A stretch of DNA of 64,000 nt. It comes from Streptomyces abyssomicinicus (GTDB lineage Bacteria > Actinomycetota > Actinomycetes > Streptomycetales > Streptomycetaceae). Under the pieces are notes generated by a model, which saw nothing but the letters and a program-made list of their open reading frames with translations, ran no database searches and was not told the DNA's origin. The position numbers and the translations under genes are program-made. The stretch covers positions 282,180 to 346,179 of the forward strand of contig NZ_BBZI01000005.1 of assembly GCF_008974245.1 (NCBI RefSeq), written 5' to 3'. Positions within the stretch are counted from its first letter, which is position 1. Each line of letters starts with the position of its first letter. This document shows positions 35,301 to 43,438 of this stretch, one piece after another.

Positions 35301-38300
35301 TGAGGTCCTCGAAGAACTGTTTCAGCTTCTCGATGGCCTCTTCGAGCCAGTTGTCGGCGTCGTCCTTGCCCTCCTGCTGCTTCCCCTCGGCCTCGGTCTC
35401 GGCCCTGGACTGCTCGTCGGTGATCTTCTTGTTGTCGTCCTGGGCCCGCTTGTCGACGTCCTTGTCGGTCTGCTCCTCCTTGTCCTTGATGTTCTTGCGG
35501 ACCTCGTCGTACTTCTTGCCTTTCTTGCCATCGATCTCGGCGGTCGTGTCGTCCTGTTCCTTGCGCCAGGTGTCGCGGGCGGCGGAGATGTCGGAGCGGC
35601 CCTTGTCGCGGGTGTCGGCCTGCTGCCCGCTGCTGCGGTCCACCTCGCGCTTCAGGTCCTGGTCATGCTTCCGGCGGTCCGCCAGCGCCTTGTCGTCCTT
35701 GGACCTGCGCTCCAGCGCCATCCTCTGGCGGCCCTGGGCGAAGCCGGCCTGGATCTGCGGGCTGCGGTCGTGCTCGGCCACGGCGGACGCGGACTCGACG
35801 GGAACCCCGCCGCCGGACATGTTCCGCCCGCCGCCCGTGGCCCGCTTCCCGCTGCCACCGGGCACCTTGCCGGTCAACGTCTCCCTGGGTACGTCCGGAT
35901 AGATCTGGTCCTCGCCCATCGGGCGGGCGGCGTCCTCCCGGCCGGAGCGGTGCAGTTCCGTCTTGCGCTCGTCGAGCTTCAAGCTCTGCTCGTCGGTGCG
36001 CCGAGGGTCCGAGTCGTTCTCGAGCGGCAGTCGCGGCGCGTCACCCACCTTGGCGTTCTGAAGGCCTTCGTCCTTCGTCGGGATGCCCAGGATCGAGTCG
36101 ATGAGGTCGTCGAGCGGCAGGATGTCCTTGAGGAGGTCGCCGAGGAGCTTGGCGCCGATGGTCACCGCGATGTCCCACCAGCTCGGCTCTGGCATGTTCG
36201 CGCCGGGTACCTCGCCCTCCGGCTTCCGCTCGCCGGTGATCTCGGGTGTCCTGCCCGGCGTTGCCTCAGTACGGGCGACCTTGGCGCCGGTGTACGTGCC
36301 GGGGGCCGCCGGTGTGGGGCCGCCCGGCACGGTCCGTGGCGAGCCGGTCGGACGCTGCTCATTCGGCGGCGCCTTCCGCAGAGCCACACGCTCCTTGGAG
36401 ACCGACCGCCCGACCGCCCCGTTGACACCCTTGAGCGTGTCCAGCATCTGATGTGGCTTCAGGCCCGCCGCCGCAGCGAGTCCCGTCTCGGGCGTGGCGT
36501 TGGAGAGGTCCGGTGCGGGAGTCTCCTTCCTCGGCTTCCCCGGAGCGGAAGCGCCTCTGCGGCTGCCACCCCGCGCCTGCGTGGGAGCAGAGGGCGAGCG
36601 GCCACCGCCGCTCCCGCCGCCACCGCGGGCGCTGCGGGCCGCCTGCCGCGCGGCTTGGCCCTTGCTGCTCTTCGGCTTGGACCGGGTGGAAGAGCCGCCC
36701 CTGCTACCTGCGGTATCGGAAGGCCTGGGCGCGTTGGTCCTCGCCTCCGCGGCGGAGACGGGTGAGGGGCCGTTGCCCGGAGCCAGGGGCGGAGCGGAAC
36801 CGGACCCCGGGGTGGAGACCCGGTCCGGTCCGGTTTCCGGTCCCGGGGAGGTGGCGTGGCCGTTGCCCTCGGTGACGTCCGGGCTGTCGGTGCCCGGGTT
36901 CGGTCGGCTGCTCTGCGTGCCCCGGTCCGTTCCGGCTCCCGCCCTGGTGCCGTCGGTCACGTCCGCACGCCTGTCCGTGGGTGCCGAAGGGCTGCTGTCG
37001 GCCCCGGCGCCCGGTGGCGTCTCGCCCTTCGCCGGGGCGCCGCCGGCCTGGCCGCCACCGTCGGCCGCCGGGCCGGACGTCCGGGGCGCACCGGAGTCCT
37101 GGGAGCGCGCGTCCTCGTCCGCCTTGGCGAGTCGTTCAGGTCCGGCCGGCTCACCGGCCGACGGAGGCGCCACCGTCGCCGTACCGTCAGCGGTGCGGGC
37201 TTCCTCGTCCCGTCGGCGGGCCTCGGCGTCCTCGGCCCGCTGTTGAGTTTGCAGCCTGTCGCCGACGTCTCCGGCGGAGGCCGTCGGCCCCATGACCCAG
37301 GCCCCCTCGCCCCCCGCACCGGTCGCTTCGTCGGCCCCGGCGGGCCCCGGGTCAGGCGATGCGCCGGTGAAGAGGTCCTGGCCCGTGAGTCCCTGGGAAT
37401 CGTCGTCCGGACCGGGACCCGCCGAGGCCTCTCGCGCGGCGGCGGGCCGGGACTCCTCGTCCCGGGTGTCCGGCTCGGGTCCGGCATCCGTGGGGGGAAG
37501 GGACGGCCGAGGGGCGGTGCCCTTTCTCCGTTCCTCCACGAGGCTCGGGTTCTTGGCTGCTTCCGTGTAGCCGACAAGGTCGATGTCGGCGACGGGCTCG
37601 TCTCCGTGTGCGGTAGGTGTGCCCTCATCGGAGACCCGCTCCCGCTCGACGGAATCCGATTCCATTCCCAACGGCTCGTCATCGACGCCCTGATCGTTCT
37701 CCGGATCCCCCATCGAACGGAAGGGACGGCTGTCCCCGCCGGTACGGGGCTTCTCGCCGGGCTCGGCGCCGCTCCTGTCCATAGGTGACGGGGCGGGCGC
37801 AGTGCTCGCGACAGTCTCCAGCCCTTCGTCCCGGCGTGTCTGCTGCTCGCCCGCCTGCCGCTCCGGCTCCTGCGCGGCCTCCTCCTGGGCCTCGGAATCC
37901 TCGTCGGCGGGCTCGTCCGTCTGTGCTTCGTCCGTGGCCTGCCGCTGGCCCTGCGCGGAGACGCTGCTGTCCTCGCGGGTGGCGGAGGCCCTGTCCTGCT
38001 GCCGGGACTCCGACCGGTCCTGCTCGCGTGCACCGGCCTCCTCCTCGTCCTCGGAGGTGACCTGCTCCGGTGACGCGCCCCCCTCGCTGTCGGCAGCCCT
38101 GCCCGTACCGCCGCCGGTGCCTGCCTTCGTATCTCCTCCGGGCTCGTCCTGCTTCCCCTCACCGCCGGTGCGGGAGCCGCCCTCGGTGTCCTCCGAACGC
38201 TCGCGCCCGTCGAGCGCACCAGCCGTTTCCTCGCCCCGGCGCTCCTCGGCGACCTCGTCCGCCGCGCCGGGCACCGCCAGGGGCGCCGTTGCCGCGTCCC

Positions 38301-39090
38301 TGGGCAGCGGTCCGGCCTCCTCGGTCTCCTCCACGGCCTCCAGCAGCCGGTCGAGCACCGGCGTCGGCAGTCTCGTCTCCAGCCGGTCGAACACGATGTC
38401 CTGCACCTGTGCCGACATACGCGCCAGCTGGAGCCGCACCCTGCCTGACCGGTCGTCCGGGTCGCCGCGCAGGGACCGCAGAACGGTGTTGGCCAGCCGG
38501 TCGACCAGCGTGGTGGGGTCCAGTTGCTCCATCCGGCGGCGGTCCGCGTCCACGGTCGCATAGCGCAGCCATCCCGGCGTCGCCTGACCAGCCTCGACCT
38601 CGTGGACCTGGGAGGCTTGGGCCTGCCCATTCACGAGGGCCTGGGCCGCCGACTCCGCCTCCCGCTCGATCGCCTGCTGCGGCATGCTCACCGCGCCCAG
38701 TTCGCGCCCTACGCGCAGGGCGCCGAGACCGTGCGGGTTCTGGACGGTGTGGAGGAGTTCGTGGGCGAGGAGGCGGCGGCCCTCGGTGGTGCCCGGTGCG
38801 AAGGCGCCCTCGCGGAAGAAGATGTCCTGGCCGACGGCGACCGCGTCGGCGCCGAGCAGTGCGGTCAGCTGTCCGGCGTCGCGGTCGGTGTGCAGGCGGA
38901 CGCGGCTCAGGTCATGGCCGAGCTGCTCCTCCAACTCCCGTCGCACGCCCGGGTCGAGGGGCTGGCCGGCGCCGCCGACGATGTCCTTCGGCTCCGGGGC
39001 GCGGGACTTGGCGGCGCGCTCCTTGCGCTTGCGGCGGCGTGCCTCGGCCGCCTGCTCGGAGTGCGCGTCCTGGGTGGGGGAGCCGCTCAC
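32365..39090 (-). CDS. Giant DUF4157 eCIS effector with C-terminal nuclease-like domain
   Basis: This 2241-residue protein has an N-terminal DUF4157 domain (about 35-125) with the metalloprotease-like LLAHELLHTVQ (HELLH at 110-114), a domain typical of eCIS cargo. Then come: acidic, disordered sequence (about 230-880); a charged coiled stretch from about 1118 (RKHDQDLKREVDRSSGQQ); long amphipathic and hydrophobic helices to about 1560; and a very basic Arg/Asp/Pro tract (about 1600-1850). The last 215 residues contain RFWVRMHMLPTKIGGHASTS followed by NLVPALGAIN, with the His near 2053. This H-x(6)-GG-x(5)-NLVP pattern resembles DNA/RNA non-specific endonuclease toxins. The start overlaps the previous gene (GTGA). 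Base composition changes in the toxin part. Confidence 0.75.
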   Translation of the reverse strand: MSGSPTQDAHSEQAAEARRRKRKERAAKSRAPEPKDIVGGAGQPLDPGVRRELEEQLGHDLSRVRLHTDRDAGQLTALLGADAVAVGQDIFFREGAFAPGTTEGRRLLAHELLHTVQNPHGLGALRVGRELGAVSMPQQAIEREAESAAQALVNGQAQASQVHEVEAGQATPGWLRYATVDADRRRMEQLDPTTLVDRLANTVLRSLRGDPDDRSGRVRLQLARMSAQVQDIVFDRLETRLPTPVLDRLLEAVEETEEAGPLPRDAATAPLAVPGAADEVAEERRGEETAGALDGRERSEDTEGGSRTGGEGKQDEPGGDTKAGTGGGTGRAADSEGGASPEQVTSEDEEEAGAREQDRSESRQQDRASATREDSSVSAQGQRQATDEAQTDEPADEDSEAQEEAAQEPERQAGEQQTRRDEGLETVASTAPAPSPMDRSGAEPGEKPRTGGDSRPFRSMGDPENDQGVDDEPLGMESDSVERERVSDEGTPTAHGDEPVADIDLVGYTEAAKNPSLVEERRKGTAPRPSLPPTDAGPEPDTRDEESRPAAAREASAGPGPDDDSQGLTGQDLFTGASPDPGPAGADEATGAGGEGAWVMGPTASAGDVGDRLQTQQRAEDAEARRRDEEARTADGTATVAPPSAGEPAGPERLAKADEDARSQDSGAPRTSGPAADGGGQAGGAPAKGETPPGAGADSSPSAPTDRRADVTDGTRAGAGTDRGTQSSRPNPGTDSPDVTEGNGHATSPGPETGPDRVSTPGSGSAPPLAPGNGPSPVSAAEARTNAPRPSDTAGSRGGSSTRSKPKSSKGQAARQAARSARGGGGSGGGRSPSAPTQARGGSRRGASAPGKPRKETPAPDLSNATPETGLAAAAGLKPHQMLDTLKGVNGAVGRSVSKERVALRKAPPNEQRPTGSPRTVPGGPTPAAPGTYTGAKVARTEATPGRTPEITGERKPEGEVPGANMPEPSWWDIAVTIGAKLLGDLLKDILPLDDLIDSILGIPTKDEGLQNAKVGDAPRLPLENDSDPRRTDEQSLKLDERKTELHRSGREDAARPMGEDQIYPDVPRETLTGKVPGGSGKRATGGGRNMSGGGVPVESASAVAEHDRSPQIQAGFAQGRQRMALERRSKDDKALADRRKHDQDLKREVDRSSGQQADTRDKGRSDISAARDTWRKEQDDTTAEIDGKKGKKYDEVRKNIKDKEEQTDKDVDKRAQDDNKKITDEQSRAETEAEGKQQEGKDDADNWLEEAIEKLKQFFEDLKNAIKSVFEKARQFVTDVIDKFKQQVFKLIDDARNWVIDKINKFADALIALGDELLADYPAMRDKWRRTIDGARDWAVEKVNRFADGLKEIAGKLLDGLCRALVAGLDLLESGMLAAVEVAETATVGALEFGAAVVAGLGEWAAIFNDIVSDPGDWISKAGAAADTGAREHLFTEVTAAVRAWFHQKVQEIIGVPVEDFQELVSGGVTVEQMAQMAWDEALPQLPVIIGVLVVEKVVAKLIPGAGWVMAVIDALQTAWGALSEILAAFGLFMDFLKSVKSGNGAQPFAKAVAAGVVALLELIYEFLIEGVGRFMGKVTDKLGDLLKNLRKKKDGPDGPDAPPGQPDAPGKPKDRDSAPTNDDRSPDRPADRDDRPTPSRPTTNQKSRPPARPRPGKRSSPEKRRPSHTTRPRKRRDDERRREEGREVNAARKRIRDAERRTRDDKADGPGTPSRRRPGTDRTDSRGPGRDRPGDRRADDGRPTKDTRPDDRRTDDRRRDTDRDGDRPRRPGNRLRRARQSVKSAVSRARRAVTRLSGKARRRLGSRLNDQLRKLREQWRRRRDELGPDRTSDRGRDRGRAEDRQRENNGITDFDLPRVRFRTKDGEAHTLQFDGKGRNADLAVRSVLQDMAGYFGEWETEIAELKQKGKTDLADAMKRLLDAARHKAELIEARQNSLPKPRNKHGISRGTLGDVAFQRQIERLRDAMEILADLLEQRNSGDKEPPLPHTILPPFVDGPMAFNFKARFIRLSTPPGTEAQERKSVSAHPVGWKELERLPGGVAERGRFWVRMHMLPTKIGGHASTSNLVPALGAINTRAMVAIEHPAQAAIGHVVEHGKIPTPPEKMIWYQVSIDYRGRYPGFPRRVGVRYGGYRVAGNRWQEKSATGKWAESFPKPNIAEGLDIKKAKAAAIRMVTRVSDSTAQDIVALLKATPGKYNSVDDLAKDLQASAGNLTGGPSQRLNKDLAKLRAARTKITF

Positions 39091-39410
39091 CGGGTCACCT
39101 CCCCGTGGCCGCTGAGTCCTTGGTGCACGGCGCGGGCCAGTTCCTGGCCGAGGCGGCGTGCGGAGAGGCCCGTGGGCAGGGGCGGCAGGCCGGCGAGGGC
39201 GTCGGCGCGCAGGGTGCCGTCCGCGGCGAGCGGAACGCCATGGGCGCGGATCAGCCGGGCCAGTTCGTGCTCGAAGGCGGCCGAGACGTGGTCCGCGTCC
39301 ACGCGGAAGCCGTGGAGGGCGAGTTCGCCGATCTCGACCCGGATCTCGCGGGGCTCCGGGATCCCCCGGATCTCGCGGGGCTCCTTGTCGCTTCCCCCGT
39401 TCACACCCAT
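39087..39410 (-). CDS. Small conserved eCIS protein
   Basis: This 107-residue protein contains REIRVEIGELALHGFRVDAD, then HVSAAFEHELARLIRAHGVP and LARAVHQGLSG. Small proteins with this 'I-x-I-x-x-L-x-L-x-G-F' start lie beside DUF4157 genes in many actinobacterial eCIS loci; the function is unknown. It overlaps the ATPase gene by 10 bases and the DUF4157 gene by four, so it is firmly coupled and may be a loading partner or adaptor for the effector. That role is inferred. Confidence 0.7.
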   Translation of the reverse strand: MGVNGGSDKEPREIRGIPEPREIRVEIGELALHGFRVDADHVSAAFEHELARLIRAHGVPLAADGTLRADALAGLPPLPTGLSARRLGQELARAVHQGLSGHGEVTR

Positions 39411-41443
39411 CCCCGTACCTCCCCCGGCGTCAGGGACCGCTCCAGCTTCTGGTACTCCGTACGGGCGGCCGCCAGCATGTGCCGCATCTCCAGCCGGTCG
39501 CCCTCCTCGGCGGCGAGGAACGCCCCGGACAGGGCGATGTTGCGGATCGAGCCGCCCGCCACGGTGAGCTGGGCGAGCAGGTCAGGGTCGACGCCCTTCA
39601 CCGGGGCCTGCCGGGGGATCACCCGGCGCCAGATCTCCGCGCGTTCGTGCTCGGCGGGGAAGGGGAAGTCGACGACGAAGCGGATGCGGCGCAGGAACGC
39701 GGTGTCCAGGGCCTGCTTCATGTTGGTGGTGAGGACGGCGAGACCGCGGTACGCCTCCATGCGCATCAGCAGGTAGCTGACCTCGAGGTTGGCGTACCGG
39801 TCGTGGCTGTCCTTGACCTCGCTGCGCTTGCCGAAGAGCGCGTCCGCCTCGTCGAACAGCAGCAGCGCGCCGCCGCGTTCGGCGGCGTCGAAGACGCGGC
39901 GCAGGTTCTTCTCGGTCTCGCCGATGTACTTGCTGACGACCTGGGACAGGTCGATCACGAACAGGTCGAGCCCGAGCTCCTTCGCCATCACCTCGGCGGC
40001 CAGCGTCTTGCCGGTGCCGGAGCCGCCCGCGAACATCGCGGTGACGCCGAGGCCGCGGCGCAGGGTCCCCGCGAAGCCCCACTCCTGGTGGACGGTGGCC
40101 CGCTGCCGTACGTGCGCGACGATCTCCCGCAGCACGCTCGACTGCCGCTCGTGCAGCACCAGGTCGTCCCAGCCGGCCTCCGGCTCGATGCGCCGGCCCA
40201 GCTGGTCCATGCCGACCCTGGCCTCCTCCAGACCGGCCTGCCAGGCGAGCCGGGCGGCGTCCGGCCGGTCCTCGTCCGGCAGCCGCCGGCCCACGGTGGC
40301 GGCGGCCGACCGCACGACGTGCGGGGGCAGCTGGAACTGGGCCACCAGTGACCGCAGTTCGCGTTCGCCGAGGGCGGTGACGGGCTGGAAGGCCTGGGCC
40401 CACAGCGCGGTCTGCTCGTCGTCGTCGAGGTGCGGCACGGTCACCCGGGCGCCGTGCACCCGGTCGGTGCGCAGCGGGTCCTCGCTCGACACGACGACGG
40501 GTACGGCGGCCCCGGCCAGGAACGCTTCGGCCGCCGCCCGCTGGTCGCGGTCCAGCTCACCGGCCTCCACGAGCAGCGCGGCGGGCAGCAGGACCGCCTC
40601 GCGCTGCCAGAGCCGGGCGAGCCGGTCGCGCTCGGCGGGGTCGGCCGGCACGTCCTCGGCCCCCATCGCGTACAGGCCGAGCCCCGACCGGGCGGCCGCC
40701 GTGGCCGCGATGTCGGCCCGGCTGCGCGGGTCGCCGCCGGTCACCTCGACCAGCGGCGGGGCCTCCGGGCCCGCCGCCGTGGTCCAGCCCTCGGCGACGC
40801 GGCCCGCCGCCAGGTCGTACGACGGCGGGAGCCGGTCGGGCACGGGGACGCGGCGCAGCCGGCCGTGCAGCCGGGTGTCCAGGTAGGGGGAGCCGAGCAG
40901 GAAGTGCAGGATGCGCTCGTCCAGGAGCAGCCGGGAGGTGGTCAGGCGGGACTCGTCCGCCGTCTCGACGATCCGCCAGCGCCGCAGCGGCGCCACCGGG
41001 GTCAGCGCGCTCCAGTGCGGTTCGGCGAGCGCGGCCAGGGCGAGCGAGAAGGTCGGGTACGCGCGCCGGGGATCACCGCAGGCGGCGGCGCAGCGTGCCG
41101 CCGTGGTGGGGTCCAGTTCCTCCGCGGCGGTGAGGAGGATCAGGTCCCGTTCGAAGGCGGTGAGGCCGAAGCAGTCGACGAGGGCGTCGAGGGCGGCGGT
41201 GCCGGGGCCCGCCGCGGAAGCCGGGTTCGCGGAAGCCGGGTCCGCGGGGCCGGCGGCGTCCGGGGCACCGGGCCCGCCGCCGGTGCCGTGGCCGGACGCC
41301 TGGCCGGATTCCTGACCGGCTTGTGCGGCGTGGGCGTCGACGCGGTGCAGGACGCGCCGGATCTCCGCGGTCAGCGTCCCGCCGGCCTCGTGCCGGTCCG
41401 CCGGGGCCGCCGCGTCCGCCGCGCGCCTCTCCTTGGCCGCCAT
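39401..41443 (-). CDS. AAA+ ATPase of the eCIS (Afp15/Pvc15-like)
   Basis: This is a 680-residue ATPase. The N-terminal half (CFGLTAFERDLILLTAAEEL, ALAALAEPHWSALTP) is the eCIS-specific winged region. The AAA+ module has Walker A GGSGTGKT near residue 473, Walker B ALLLFDEADALFG, sensor-1 VLTTNMKQALD and the Arg finger region AFLRRIRFVVDFP. In related systems this enzyme is needed for particle assembly or maturation. It also carries a Gly/Ala/Pro-rich insert (about 45-85). It is the clearest marker of an eCIS rather than a phage tail. It overlaps the small gene downstream by 10 bases. Confidence 0.9.
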   Translation of the reverse strand: MAAKERRAADAAAPADRHEAGGTLTAEIRRVLHRVDAHAAQAGQESGQASGHGTGGGPGAPDAAGPADPASANPASAAGPGTAALDALVDCFGLTAFERDLILLTAAEELDPTTAARCAAACGDPRRAYPTFSLALAALAEPHWSALTPVAPLRRWRIVETADESRLTTSRLLLDERILHFLLGSPYLDTRLHGRLRRVPVPDRLPPSYDLAAGRVAEGWTTAAGPEAPPLVEVTGGDPRSRADIAATAAARSGLGLYAMGAEDVPADPAERDRLARLWQREAVLLPAALLVEAGELDRDQRAAAEAFLAGAAVPVVVSSEDPLRTDRVHGARVTVPHLDDDEQTALWAQAFQPVTALGERELRSLVAQFQLPPHVVRSAAATVGRRLPDEDRPDAARLAWQAGLEEARVGMDQLGRRIEPEAGWDDLVLHERQSSVLREIVAHVRQRATVHQEWGFAGTLRRGLGVTAMFAGGSGTGKTLAAEVMAKELGLDLFVIDLSQVVSKYIGETEKNLRRVFDAAERGGALLLFDEADALFGKRSEVKDSHDRYANLEVSYLLMRMEAYRGLAVLTTNMKQALDTAFLRRIRFVVDFPFPAEHERAEIWRRVIPRQAPVKGVDPDLLAQLTVAGGSIRNIALSGAFLAAEEGDRLEMRHMLAAARTEYQKLERSLTPGEVRGWV

Positions 41444-41482
41444 GTGCTCACCCGCCCCCCGTCGATGCCCTGTCGTGCCGGT

Positions 41483-42652
41483 TCAGTTCTCGGTGCGGCC
41501 GCTGCCGCCGGTGCCGCCGCTGCCGCCGGTGTCCGTGTCCTTGTTCGTGTCCCTGTCCGTCGTCGCGTCGGACGCGGCGCCGCCCGGGTCCGTGCCCGCG
41601 GCCCCGTCCGGCGTCGACGACCGTCCGGCGGCCCGGGCCGCCCTGCCGCCCCCGGCCGGGGTCCTGCCAGCCGCCTTCGGCGACGTCCCGGTGGCAGACG
41701 ACCGGGCGGCAGACGACCTGGCGCCAGGTGTCTTCCCGCCAGGTGTCTTCCCGCCTGGTGTCTTCGCGCCAGGTGTCTTCGCGGCAGCCTTCACCGGCGT
41801 CCGCCCCGCCGCCTCGGCGGGCGCTGCCGCAGCAGGCGTGGCCCGCTCCCCGGCCGGCGTTCCGGACCGCGTTCCGGCCCGGCCGCCCTTCGCGGTGACC
41901 GCACCGGCCGGCCCGGCGGGCGTCCCACCGGTGGCCGCCGCGCCGGCCCCGCCTTCCGGGGCGCTCCCGCCCGGCACCGGCGGGACCGGCGGCACCGGTG
42001 GCATCGGCGGTACCGGCGGCATCGGCGGTACGGGTGCCCCTGGCGCGCCGAACGGCAGCACCCTCACCCGCGGCCCTTCCACGGGCCGCGCCGGCACCGG
42101 CGTTCCGCGTCCGTCGATGAGGACCAGGGACGCCTGGTAGACCACCGACAGCGCGTACGGCGTCTGGTGGAGCATCCCCCACAGCTTCGACGTCTCGTCG
42201 ACGTCCATCACCGTCGGCGAGAAGCGCACCCGCTGGGCCGCCTCGGCCAGGTCGCTGCCCGCGAGGTACGCCTCCTCACCGGCCTGCGCGATGACGTCGG
42301 CCGGCAGGACCGGGATCTCGTGCAGGGTGCGCACCACCGAGCCGAGCAGCCGCTGCCCGACCAGCTTCGTCTCCTCGCCGTACGCGCTGATCAGGTAGTG
42401 CAGGTCCAGGGCCGCGACGGGCCGCCTGATCAGGGAGCCGTCGGGCGCCCGGGTCGGCAGGTCGCCGTGCCGCATCGACGGGTTGGGCGTGACCTGGTAC
42501 AGGAACACGTTGAGAGTGGGCTGGTCCGGCGGCTCCGCCGGCGGCTTGCGCGGCTCGACCCGTACGGCCTCGCCGAACTCCGGGCCCACGTGGGACTCGA
42601 GCAGCAGGGCGAGGGCCCGGGTGACATGGGCGACGGCCAGTGCGTTGCTCAC
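41483..42652 (-). CDS. DUF4255 (Pvc16-like) tail-terminator protein
   Basis: This is a 389-residue protein. Residues 1-195 form the DUF4255/Pvc16 N-domain: VAHVTRALALLLESHVG, LNVFLYQVTPNPSMRH, LDLHYLISAYGEE and RVRFSPTVMDVDETSKLWG. In Afp/PVC this protein caps the tube and sheath distal end. The remaining 190 residues are low complexity: a PPMPPVPP run, then Ala/Gly/Thr/Ser/Lys sequence with KTPGGKTPGG repeats, ending acidic. That tail is not needed for the fold and looks disordered. The GTG start at 42652 lies about 40 bases after the gene upstream. Confidence 0.85.
   Translation of the reverse strand: MSNALAVAHVTRALALLLESHVGPEFGEAVRVEPRKPPAEPPDQPTLNVFLYQVTPNPSMRHGDLPTRAPDGSLIRRPVAALDLHYLISAYGEETKLVGQRLLGSVVRTLHEIPVLPADVIAQAGEEAYLAGSDLAEAAQRVRFSPTVMDVDETSKLWGMLHQTPYALSVVYQASLVLIDGRGTPVPARPVEGPRVRVLPFGAPGAPVPPMPPVPPMPPVPPVPPVPGGSAPEGGAGAAATGGTPAGPAGAVTAKGGRAGTRSGTPAGERATPAAAAPAEAAGRTPVKAAAKTPGAKTPGGKTPGGKTPGARSSAARSSATGTSPKAAGRTPAGGGRAARAAGRSSTPDGAAGTDPGGAASDATTDRDTNKDTDTGGSGGTGGSGRTEN
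41723..41782 (-). repeat. Four 15-bp tandem repeats inside the DUF4255 gene
   Basis: Four copies of GCCAGGTGTCTTCCC-like units (41723, 41738, 41753, 41768) encode repeated Lys-Thr-Pro-Gly-Gly/Ala. Near 41977-42040 a second set of 9-bp units encodes Pro-Pro-Met/Val. Both are in frame and probably vary in copy number between strains. Confidence 0.7.
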
Positions 42653-42694
42653 GGAGTCGGCTCCTCGGTTCCTCGGTCCGTCAGGTCCGTCATG

Positions 42695-43438
42695 TCACTC
42701 CCGCCCCCGCGCCAGGTACTCCGCGAGGCTCAGGGTCGTTCCCGGCCGCCCCGCAGGGGGCGTCCGCCGCCGTGGTGCGCCGGACGGCGCGGGCCCGGCC
42801 GTCACCTCCAGCCGCCCGATCTGCACCTGCACCACCTGCTCCGGCGCCCGGGAGGGACGCCGTGCCGCGGCCTGCCGTACGGCGTCGCGGGCCGCCGCCG
42901 TGTCCGCGGCGGCGGGCCGCGCGAAGGGCGCCGCCGCGGCGGGCACGGCGTCCCGGGCCGGGCGCAGGGGCGCGGGCACCGGGCTCAGGGGGCCGGCGCG
43001 GTCCGGGCGCTCGGCGTCCTTCGTGCGACGGGCGGTGTCCTGGACCGGCCGGGGCCCCGGCACGAGGGGGGCGACGGGACGAAGCAACGGTGCCGTGGGC
43101 CTGTGCCCCGGCCCGGGCCGCGGCGCGGGATCCGGCCGGCCGGGCTCGCCGCGGACGACGGTCCGCTCCCGCTCCGCGCGCGGCCGGGGCGCGGACGCCG
43201 CCGGGCGCGGCGCCTCCTCCCGCCGCGCCGGCGACGGATCCGCGGAGGGCCACGGCGGGCCGTCGCCGTCGTCCGGCTCCACGGCCCCGCCGCGCACCGC
43301 CTCGACCCGTTCGAACGGACCCGGCAGCCGGGGCCGTACCCGCGCCACACCGGGACGCGGGTGCGCGGCGGCCGGGGAGTGGCGGGCGATCAGCCGGTCG
43401 AGGAAGTCCGCGGCCGGTGCCCCTTCGTCGTCAGACAT
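42695..43438 (-). CDS. Pro/Arg-rich eCIS protein of unknown function
   Basis: This is a 247-residue protein, mostly disordered P/A/R/D sequence (about 20-190). The conserved end PEQVVQVQIGRLEVTAGP is followed by TLSLAEYLARGRE. Proteins with a final 'V-x-V-x-I-G-R-x-E-V ... LSL-x-x-Y-L' motif sit between the T4-baseplate-like and DUF4255 genes in many actinobacterial eCIS clusters. The short motif may dock to a structural partner. The ATG at 43438 is chosen over a GTG six bases upstream; either way it overlaps the previous gene. Confidence 0.65.
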   Translation of the reverse strand: MSDDEGAPAADFLDRLIARHSPAAAHPRPGVARVRPRLPGPFERVEAVRGGAVEPDDGDGPPWPSADPSPARREEAPRPAASAPRPRAERERTVVRGEPGRPDPAPRPGPGHRPTAPLLRPVAPLVPGPRPVQDTARRTKDAERPDRAGPLSPVPAPLRPARDAVPAAAAPFARPAAADTAAARDAVRQAAARRPSRAPEQVVQVQIGRLEVTAGPAPSGAPRRRTPPAGRPGTTLSLAEYLARGRE

